Below are positions 42,560-48,707 of a stretch of DNA of 48,707 nt, piece after piece (the first letter of the stretch is position 1; every line of letters begins with the position of its first letter). The stretch is from contig JAILPG010000099.1 in NCBI GenBank assembly GCA_024699595.1, positions 1 to 48,707 on the forward strand, written 5' to 3'. The stretch comes from Lachnospiraceae bacterium (GTDB lineage: Bacteria > Bacillota_A > Clostridia > Lachnospirales > Lachnospiraceae). Made by a program: the position numbers and the translations under genes. A model generated the notes under the pieces. The model was given only the letters and a program-made list of their open reading frames with translations. It was not told the origin of the DNA and did no database searches.

Positions 42560-43900
42560 ATGAATTACTGGATAGTAGTTGTCGATGACGAAGCGATAAG
42601 CCTGACAAATGCCAGAAACATGCTTGGCAGAGAGCAGATGCGTGTCAGCTGTCTGCGTTCCGGCTCGGATCTGCTTAAATTTATGGAAAAGAATTCCCCC
42701 GATCTGATACTTCTGGATATCCTCATGCCCGACATGGATGGATTTGAGACTTTCCATGCCCTTCGCAGATTTGAGGACCAGACAGGTAGGGCTCATATTC
42801 CCGTTATCTTTTTGACCGGTGAGAATGACAGCGCGACCGAAAAACGCGGACTCGAAATGGGCGCGTCCGATTTTATAAGAAAACCCTTCAATAAAGAGAT
42901 CATAATAAAACGTATCGAAAATACTATCAGAAACAGCAGGACCATAGAAACACTTACCGAAGAAGCCAAGGTTGACCGGCTCACGGGATTCTTAAACAAA
43001 TCTCACGGAACAGAAAAGCTGTCAGGATTGTGCCAAAAAATGACGGGTGCGCTCCTTATCATGGATCTTGACAATTTCAAGCTGGTAAACGACCTTTGCG
43101 GACATGACAAAGGTGACCGTATCCTTAAGGCCTTTTCCGATATCGTCAGGAAAAATACCCACGGCTGTGAAAATGTCAGCCGTATCGGCGGCGATGAATT
43201 TCTGGCTTTTATTGATGGGATCACAGAAGAAAAAGATCTGGCGACTCTCTCATCAGGGCTTAATGAAATGCTTAAGGACGAGGCAGACAGGATCCTCGGA
43301 AAGGATCACGGGATACCGCTCGGAGTATCTACAGGTGCCGTGATGGTGCCACAAAACGGAAGGGATTACGAATCCCTGTTTACATATGCCGATTCAGCCC
43401 TGTATTCAGTCAAGAACAACGGAAAACACAGCTATTGTATCTATTCGGCGCAGAACGGGGATAACGATTTTGAACATATGGATCCCGACAAAAAGCTCGA
43501 GCGGTTCATAAGCATTATAGAGGAGCGCAACAGAAATGACGGAGCATTGCTTTTAGGAAGCGATCCGTTTGCGCTTATATACAGGTTTACTGTCAGATTC
43601 TGCAAACGATACGGCGGACACATTGCCCTGCTTTTGTTAAGTATCTCCTCAGAAAGTGCCGATAATGACAGGCTTTCCGAGATATGCAGTTCTTTTTCGG
43701 TGATCCTGCAGAAGACACTCAGGATGAGCGATATGATCACCCAGAACGGCGCAAACACATTTCTGATAATGATGACCGAGCCCTCAAAATCCAAGGCAAA
43801 AGGAGCCATAGAACGTATAAGCGAAGAATGGGAAAATGCCGGCTATGCAAAGGAAGCAAAGCTTGAACATGCCCTTAAGTATTTTGATGAGGGCATATGA
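42560..43900 (+). CDS. Response regulator diguanylate cyclase (REC-GGDEF)
   Basis: The 446-residue protein has a receiver domain (WIVVVDDEAI, phospho-accepting D in LILLDILMPDMDGFE, IRKPF), a GGDEF domain (about 135-290) with an intact RIGGDEFLAF active site, and a C-terminal region (about 310-440). The last looks like a second, degenerate GGDEF domain (LRMSDMITQNGANTFLIMM). When phosphorylated it should make c-di-GMP. I use ATG 42560, nine bases after GGAG; the longer TTG start at 42527 overlaps the promoter. It is convergent with the hybrid kinase gene, a likely partner. Confidence 0.92.
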   Translation: MNYWIVVVDDEAISLTNARNMLGREQMRVSCLRSGSDLLKFMEKNSPDLILLDILMPDMDGFETFHALRRFEDQTGRAHIPVIFLTGENDSATEKRGLEMGASDFIRKPFNKEIIIKRIENTIRNSRTIETLTEEAKVDRLTGFLNKSHGTEKLSGLCQKMTGALLIMDLDNFKLVNDLCGHDKGDRILKAFSDIVRKNTHGCENVSRIGGDEFLAFIDGITEEKDLATLSSGLNEMLKDEADRILGKDHGIPLGVSTGAVMVPQNGRDYESLFTYADSALYSVKNNGKHSYCIYSAQNGDNDFEHMDPDKKLERFISIIEERNRNDGALLLGSDPFALIYRFTVRFCKRYGGHIALLLLSISSESADNDRLSEICSSFSVILQKTLRMSDMITQNGANTFLIMMTEPSKSKAKGAIERISEEWENAGYAKEAKLEHALKYFDEGI

Positions 43901-43908
43901 AAAACCCT

Positions 43909-46287
43909 CTACAGATACCTGCTTATCGTAGTTATAAGATCCTCTTTTTTAAACGGCTTCGGGACATGGGCGTTCATTCCGGCCTTAAGAGCCTCTTCAA
44001 TGTCTGATTCGAATGCATTTGCGGTCATGGCTACTATGGGAATGCCCGCAATTGCCGGATCGTTAAGATTTCGTATACGTTTTGCCGCCTCTAAGCCATC
44101 CATTACCGGCATCATTACATCCATTAAGATCAGATCGATATCTCCGGGTTGGGATTCTTTTACCATCTCCAAAGCGTTGACCCCGTTATCCGAAACAAGC
44201 ACCGTAAATCCGTATTTTTCAAGTATCCGCTCTGCGAGTTTGAGATTGACCGCTGTATCATCTACCACAAGGACTGTAGTCCCGGTATAATCTCTGTTCA
44301 TCGCATCTTTCACTGCTCCCTCTTCTCTCCGGGCCTCCTCTGTCTGAGCTGCCCTCTTAAACGGAAGTACAATGACAAACTCGGTGCCCTTTCCGGGCTC
44401 TGTCGTCAGGTTAATGGTTCCCTGCATCATATTTACGATATTCCGCACTATCGTCATTCCCAGTCCCGTACCCTGGATCTCGTTTACGAATACCGTATTC
44501 TCACGGGAGAAAGCCTCCCAGATATGTTCCTTGTAATCAGCCGTCATGCCTATACCGGTATCTCTTACCCGTATCTCATAGACAAGCGTGTCATCTTTTT
44601 CCTTAAGAGTGCCTTCCAAGAATACTCTCCCGCCCTCCGGCGTGAACTTATATGCATTGGATAAAAGGTTCAAAACGATCTGATTGAACTTAAGCTTGTC
44701 GCAGTTTACCGTATCATTGCCCACAGAATCCACATTTACGATGAAGTTCAGTTTATTCTCATCCATCTTCACCCGTACTATGTCGGCACATTCCAAAAGC
44801 AGCTCCCGTATCTTTACCGGCGCACAGGACAGCTCCATCTTGCCGCTTTCTATCCTGCTCATATCAAGGATATCATTGATCAGATCCATCAGATGATCCC
44901 CTGCGGAGATGATCTTCTCCAGGTAATCTTTAACCTGTTCCCTGTTATTTATCTCATCGGCGGCAAGCCTTGAAAAACCGGTGATCGCATTCATCGGAGT
45001 ACGTATATCGTGAGACATGTTTGAGAAAAACTCGGTCTTTGCCTTGTTAGCTCTGTTAGCCTCATCGATAGCGCTTAAGAGCATGGTCTGTCTGTCCTCA
45101 AGCTCATCCTTCTGTGCTGCGATCAGGCGGTCCGCATCCATCTTCTGAGCACGCAGATCTTCTATGACCGAAACCGTAAGAATAAGGCGGTCTGCACCAA
45201 GGCTTCCTTTCTCCACAAGATGAAGGCTGATCCTTATCCATTTATTATCGGCAACATCCTTATACACGTATTCTCTTATATCGCTTTCATTAAACAGCTG
45301 TGTACGGACTGACTTTATATCACCAAAGACCGGTAGTTCTTCATATGCCGCAGCCTTAAGCTTTGAGGATACACATGCCATCAGCTCAGCGCATCCCCCG
45401 TCATCCTTAAAGCCCAGTATGCCGTCATCCTTGATGATCCTTACTTCATCCTTTACAAAGTCAGCCAGATATATTCCCGCATACCCCTCAGCAAGGGTCG
45501 ATATTATCTGATTATCTATCTTTATGTGGCCAAGCTCGGTTTCGGATATAAGCGTAGCCGAGCCGAAAGCCTTGACCGGTTTGCCGTTTTCGTCGTACTC
45601 CGTCGTGTATTTGATACGGAAAGGTATGCGTCCCGAAGTCAGCGGGATATCGGCCTCTATCTCAGGGATACCTTCATCAACCTGCCTCATCAGGTCATGA
45701 TACATGTCGTAATAATCCTGTGGAAAGATACCAATGTCAAATACGGGCTCAGGATAATTCTCCACTACCGCGGGAACCCCCAGATCTCTCATACATCTGT
45801 AACATGGTCTCATCTCCTTGGTGGCGATGATATATTCCCAGTTATATATATTGATCTGTTCACTGGCTCTTACATATCTTGATTCCACGTCAGTAAGCTC
45901 TTCCTGCGTGTTTTTCTCTCCGGTAATGTTCCTTATACCTTCAAATATAACAGCCCCGTCAGGGGTCTTCTCAAGGAGGATCAGTCTGCTCTTTAAGCAG
46001 ACCCTGTCATACCCGCAGCAGTCCGAAAACAGCAGGCGCCATGTCTCTGCTTCCTGTTCCTCACCGGTATCAGCGCATTTATCCAGTGCCCTTTTAAATA
46101 TGAACCGGTTATCATCATCAAAACTTTTCTTATAATCCTGCTTAAGAAAATCTTCCTTAGACACGTTCATCCACATTTCCGGAATAAACCTGTCATTTAT
46201 ATCGATCAGCTTCAGATCGTCGCCGCTGTACATAATTATCGCAGCAGCCTCCGAAAAACGGTTTTGAATGATGCTTTTGTAATCCAT
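43909..46287 (-). CDS. Cytoplasmic hybrid sensor histidine kinase
   Basis: The 792-residue protein has no membrane helix. Residues 1-380 hold PAS-like sensor regions, including a segment ending in ITGEKNTQEELTDVESRYVR. The HisKA dimerisation domain has its histidine H426 in NMSHDIRTPMN, and the HATPase domain follows (IVLNLLSNAYKFTPEGG, VRDTGIGM, GTGLGMTIVRNIV). A C-terminal receiver has its aspartate in IDLILMDVMMPVMDG. It autophosphorylates and passes phosphate to its receiver and then possibly to REC-GGDEF. The gene ends nine bases from the convergent REC-GGDEF gene. Confidence 0.92.
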   Translation of the reverse strand: MDYKSIIQNRFSEAAAIIMYSGDDLKLIDINDRFIPEMWMNVSKEDFLKQDYKKSFDDDNRFIFKRALDKCADTGEEQEAETWRLLFSDCCGYDRVCLKSRLILLEKTPDGAVIFEGIRNITGEKNTQEELTDVESRYVRASEQINIYNWEYIIATKEMRPCYRCMRDLGVPAVVENYPEPVFDIGIFPQDYYDMYHDLMRQVDEGIPEIEADIPLTSGRIPFRIKYTTEYDENGKPVKAFGSATLISETELGHIKIDNQIISTLAEGYAGIYLADFVKDEVRIIKDDGILGFKDDGGCAELMACVSSKLKAAAYEELPVFGDIKSVRTQLFNESDIREYVYKDVADNKWIRISLHLVEKGSLGADRLILTVSVIEDLRAQKMDADRLIAAQKDELEDRQTMLLSAIDEANRANKAKTEFFSNMSHDIRTPMNAITGFSRLAADEINNREQVKDYLEKIISAGDHLMDLINDILDMSRIESGKMELSCAPVKIRELLLECADIVRVKMDENKLNFIVNVDSVGNDTVNCDKLKFNQIVLNLLSNAYKFTPEGGRVFLEGTLKEKDDTLVYEIRVRDTGIGMTADYKEHIWEAFSRENTVFVNEIQGTGLGMTIVRNIVNMMQGTINLTTEPGKGTEFVIVLPFKRAAQTEEARREEGAVKDAMNRDYTGTTVLVVDDTAVNLKLAERILEKYGFTVLVSDNGVNALEMVKESQPGDIDLILMDVMMPVMDGLEAAKRIRNLNDPAIAGIPIVAMTANAFESDIEEALKAGMNAHVPKPFKKEDLITTISRYL

Positions 46288-46372
46288 AAGTTTCCCTTTC
46301 TGCAGACCGGATACCGCATTAGAAAATATGACTAAAGATCACACCAATAATAGCATAACCGGTTTTTTTCTT

Positions 46373-46882
46373 CTACAATTCCCTTTCATAGCAAATGAAG
46401 TCCTGATCATACATATGACATTCTCCTGCAATCCCGAATCCGAAGACGGCATAGGAGCGTATCGCTTTTTTGTTATATTTGTTCACGAGTATATGTATGC
46501 CCCTGTAACCCCGGCGTTTTAATTCATACATCCCAAACTGCATCATGAGCCTTGCAAGGCCCTTATTCTGTTCTCCGGGAAGTACACAAAGCCTTGACAG
46601 TTCTCCCATAGGAGAAAGCTTCTTATCCCAGCATTTGAGCCGGTTGACTTCCTCATCGTCATCAAGTGAGACTGCTGCCTTTATCTTTCCATCCTCTTTA
46701 AGCACAAACAAAGCATCCCTCGAAAGATCAAAATCTATGGATGCATTCGAAGGATACTCATCATCCCAGGGACACCCTTCCCTGCCTATTTGTACCCGGT
46801 ACAGCGCCAGAAGTTCTTTCCTGTCATCTTCTGTGGCCATTACGATCTTATATGTCATGTTTTGGTTTTCTGATCCCGTCAT
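46373..46882 (-). CDS. GNAT family N-acetyltransferase
   Basis: The 169-residue protein has a GNAT fold: the acetyl-CoA binding segment LSRLCVLPGEQNKGLARLMM carries the Q/RxxGxA-type loop (QNKGLA), followed by a C-terminal HILVNKYNKKAIRSYAVFGF. It moves an acetyl group from acetyl-CoA to an amine; the substrate cannot be told. It is divergent from the 72-residue FliM-motif gene. Confidence 0.88.
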   Translation of the reverse strand: MTGSENQNMTYKIVMATEDDRKELLALYRVQIGREGCPWDDEYPSNASIDFDLSRDALFVLKEDGKIKAAVSLDDDEEVNRLKCWDKKLSPMGELSRLCVLPGEQNKGLARLMMQFGMYELKRRGYRGIHILVNKYNKKAIRSYAVFGFGIAGECHMYDQDFICYEREL

Positions 46883-46902
46883 ATCTGAGCCTTAATAATT
46901 TA

Positions 46903-46933
46903 TTGTTAAAAATTTCCTTTTATGTGATATAAT
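46903..46933 (+). promoter_or_regulatory. Promoter of the FliM-motif gene
   Basis: A perfect TATAAT box (46928-46933) lies 40 bases before the start codon. TTGTTA (46903-46908, 19-base spacing) or TTAAAA (46906-46911, 16-base spacing) could be the -35 element. Confidence 0.5.
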
Positions 46934-46972
46934 CATTTTTGTATCCAGAAAAACCGAAAGGATGGACAGATC

Positions 46973-47191
46973 ATGGATGCCAATGGTTTGAGTCCGGAAC
47001 AACAGGCATTATTTGCAAGTATCATGGGAAAATCGTCACAGCCGGGTGGCGGTGCCGCATTCACAGCCGCTCAGGTCACTCCTGCACCGGCAGCTGCAGC
47101 TGCACAGCCCGCAGCAGCTCCAAAACCTGCAGATCCCGGAAGATTATTGTCACAGGCAGAGATTGATGCTCTGATAGCGTCTATGACTTAA
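46973..47191 (+). CDS. Small protein ending in a FliM/FliY CheY-binding motif
   Basis: This 72-residue protein is acidic at its ends with an Ala/Pro-rich linker (about 27-55). Its C-terminus reads LLSQAEIDALIASM (58-71); LSQAEIDAL is the same as the N-terminal peptide of FliM and FliY to which phosphorylated CheY binds. The N-terminus LSPEQQALFASIM (6-18) is a similar helix. No switch, SpoA or membrane domain is present. AAAGGA precedes the ATG, and a promoter and a terminator flank the gene, so it is a separate unit. It may bind CheY or another receiver as an adaptor, sink or competitor; function is inference. Confidence 0.75.
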   Translation: MDANGLSPEQQALFASIMGKSSQPGGGAAFTAAQVTPAPAAAAAQPAAAPKPADPGRLLSQAEIDALIASMT

Positions 47192-47253
47192 ATGCTTATG
47201 TACTGTCTGCCTCTTTTACCCATGAAAAACTTATAGGATCTTATTATATAATT

Positions 47254-47290
47254 ACGGGTTCGGGATTTCTCCCAAACCCGTATATTTCTT
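47254..47290 (+). terminator. Terminator after the FliM-motif gene
   Basis: ACGGGTT (47254-47260) and AACCCGT (47275-47281), with inner GGG/CCC pairs and one mismatch, form a stem followed by ATATTTCTTTC. It lies between this gene and the convergent compact EAL gene and may serve both. Confidence 0.65.
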
Positions 47291-47319
47291 TCATATGATC
47301 GATCCGTCCGCCTAAATGT

Positions 47320-48027
47320 CTATGCCGGATCAGCCAGGTAGAATCCCTGGAACAGATCCACTCCCAATCCTACAAGATAGTCAAACTCTTCTTTTTCCTC
47401 TACACCTTCTGCTACAACAAGTATATTCTTCGAATGGAATTCCAACACCAGGCGTGTCACGTTATTCTGTTTTTCGGGATCATGATCTATGCCTGCTATC
47501 AGCTCCCTGTCGAGCTTAACTATATCCGGCTTCATAATATCAACTCTTTCCATGTCATTGATCCCGCTGCCAAAGTCATCAGCTGCCAGAAGGTTTCCCA
47601 TAGACCTGACCGATCTGCTCTTCTCCTGCCAGATCTCATAAGAAAAATACGGATATTCAAGATTCTCAACGATCATTCTGTTTCGGATACTGTCTCCAAA
47701 ATAATCCCAAAAAACATCCGCTTCATCCTGCCTGAGGCAGTCATTCGGGAATGAATTAACGGAAACCCTTTCAGTATATCCACGCAGAGTATAAGCCTGC
47801 ATGGCACCAAAAAGAGTTGCCACTTCCAATACATGCAGATTATCGGCTTCCATATAATCGTTTATGAGTTCCAGGACCGTTTTCTCTGTCGGACGCATCA
47901 GAGCTTCCCAGGCAAAGACCGTCTTTCCGTCAGGATGAAAAATAGGCTGAAACACATAGTTTATCGATAGTTTCCCGAGAGCCTCAAGTATTTCTTTGTC
48001 TAAAGGCAAATGATCATAATAAATCAT
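47320..48027 (-). CDS. Compact EAL-domain protein
   Basis: The 235-residue protein is an EAL domain alone. Motifs are VFQPIF, WEALMRP, VSVNSFPND, ADDFGSG, VKLDREL, AEGVEE and LFQGFYL; the EIxE motif is altered (MIVENLEY). Most metal- and c-di-GMP-binding residues look present, so it may be an active phosphodiesterase or a c-di-GMP sensor. No clear ribosome site is seen before ATG 48027. A palindrome, GTAAAATATTTTAC, lies 24 bases upstream. Confidence 0.85.
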   Translation of the reverse strand: MIYYDHLPLDKEILEALGKLSINYVFQPIFHPDGKTVFAWEALMRPTEKTVLELINDYMEADNLHVLEVATLFGAMQAYTLRGYTERVSVNSFPNDCLRQDEADVFWDYFGDSIRNRMIVENLEYPYFSYEIWQEKSRSVRSMGNLLAADDFGSGINDMERVDIMKPDIVKLDRELIAGIDHDPEKQNNVTRLVLEFHSKNILVVAEGVEEKEEFDYLVGLGVDLFQGFYLADPA

Positions 48028-48288
48028 GAGATTACCGTTTTCTATATTATTGTAAAATATTTTACCATACCCTCCGTTTTTTATAAAGCAAGATGCGGAC
48101 AGATCATTATTTTTTATGACAGGATTGTTGTAAACGGCCGTAATATAATCTCCTGAAGAACGACAGATAAAGTCCGTATAAAGACCGTATTTCTCTTATT
48201 CAGTATGTCTTACAACAACTGTTTTCACTGATCCGCTCCTGTTTCACAACCTTTGTAAATATCACTCCACCTGACAGATTTGGCGTGC
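48028..48288. other. Intergenic region upstream of the compact EAL gene
   Basis: No gene is seen. It holds the perfect 14-base palindrome GTAAAATATTTTAC (48052-48065) next to an A/T-rich -10-like stretch close to the EAL gene start. Nothing else is recognised. Confidence 0.4.
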
Positions 48289-48678
48289 TTACACCCCCAT
48301 TATTTCTCCATATATCATGACTGCATTACGAACACATTCATCACAAGGGCACAGGGGTTTTCCATCTGTAACGGTTTTCAGATCCTTGCATTTTATGGCT
48401 CCGCATCGGTCACGAAACGTCTCCTGAATCTGCCTTGTAATCTTTAACGTGCCATTACCTTCTGTCTTTAGCCCGGCAATCATACCGGCTCCGATCAGGG
48501 CACCGCATGTGGCTTCCAGATTCCCCATTCCTGCGCAAAACCCGGCTGCTATCTGTTTTAACTGCTCATCTGTCAGGCTTGTCTGATCGGCTAAAACAGC
48601 TGTAACTGCCTGCGAGCAGTTATAAACTCCCGACAATTTCAGTTCTACTGCTTTGTCAGCTCTTTCCGATAAATTCAT
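48289..48678 (-). CDS. C_GCAxxG_C_C family redox-associated protein
   Basis: The 129-residue protein has the cysteine pattern of the C_GCAxxG_C_C family: YNCSQAV, GFCAGMGNLEATCGALIGAG, RCGAIKC, and CPCDEC near the end. The conserved cysteines and hydrophobic helices suggest binding of a metal or redox cofactor; the family is often near redox enzymes but its exact role is unknown. AAGGAGAGGG precedes ATG 48678. It is the last gene in the window. Confidence 0.85.
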   Translation of the reverse strand: MNLSERADKAVELKLSGVYNCSQAVTAVLADQTSLTDEQLKQIAAGFCAGMGNLEATCGALIGAGMIAGLKTEGNGTLKITRQIQETFRDRCGAIKCKDLKTVTDGKPLCPCDECVRNAVMIYGEIMGV

Positions 48679-48707
48679 AATAGTCCCTCTCCTTCTTCAT
48701 ACAAAAA

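Noticed and set aside
43890..43912. Bidirectional terminator between REC-GGDEF and hybrid kinase genes
   Set aside because: The GAGGG/CCCTC stem is only 5 bp, with an 11-base loop; too weak to call.

Overview
The window looks like chromosomal DNA of a Gram-positive, low-to-mid GC anaerobe of the Clostridia, most likely a Lachnospiraceae member of the Butyrivibrio/Roseburia kind. This is inferred from AGGAGG-type ribosome binding sites, TTGACA/TATAAT promoters, a Bacillus/Clostridium-type LexA box, RNase Y, RqcH, YesM/YesN regulation, plant-glycan glycosidases and many c-di-GMP proteins. I see no rRNA, tRNA, insertion sequence, prophage or CRISPR array. Almost every base is in a gene, and most genes are on the minus strand.

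Positions 1-18278 are mostly core genome. On the minus strand lie gap and the start of pgk (glycolysis), xerD with a PHP-type histidinol phosphatase, a Nudix ADP-sugar hydrolase, rny, and recA-recX under a promoter with two LexA boxes. A long unit (16384 down to 7797) begins with a two-gene ZorA/ZorB-like ion-driven motor and an NhaC-type antiporter. It runs directly into yicC, gmk, rpoZ, rimO, pgsA and a shortened cinA. rqcH is divergent from this unit.

Positions 18311-22236 hold a tight three-gene unit that I rank as the most unusual part. It encodes a protein joining sigma-70 region 2 to a complete WYL-type regulator, then a DUF6994-like protein, then a lipoprotein with a very acidic linker. 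Upstream are an intracellular GH29 fucosidase and a chemoreceptor. At 25982 is a glycosyltransferase whose promoter predicts a leaderless mRNA.

Positions 27179-37940 are a glycan-utilisation locus: AraC-type response regulator, two ABC permeases, YesM-type kinase, sugar-binding lipoprotein, GH127 beta-L-arabinofuranosidase and GH31 glycosidase. Its parts fit uptake and cytoplasmic breakdown of arabinose- or xylose-decorated oligosaccharides. The transporter ATPase is not encoded here. A repeated TTAGRATT motif upstream of both the permease and binding-protein genes is a candidate operator.

Positions 38091-48707 are signalling and small accessory genes: a TlpA-like lipoprotein, a lone Smr domain, a membrane EAL protein, a small membrane protein next to a UBA-DUF4342 protein, REC-GGDEF, a hybrid histidine kinase, a GNAT acetyltransferase, a compact EAL protein and a C_GCAxxG_C_C protein. 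Among them is a 72-residue protein ending in the FliM/FliY CheY-binding motif. All assignments are by reading motifs; no database search was run.
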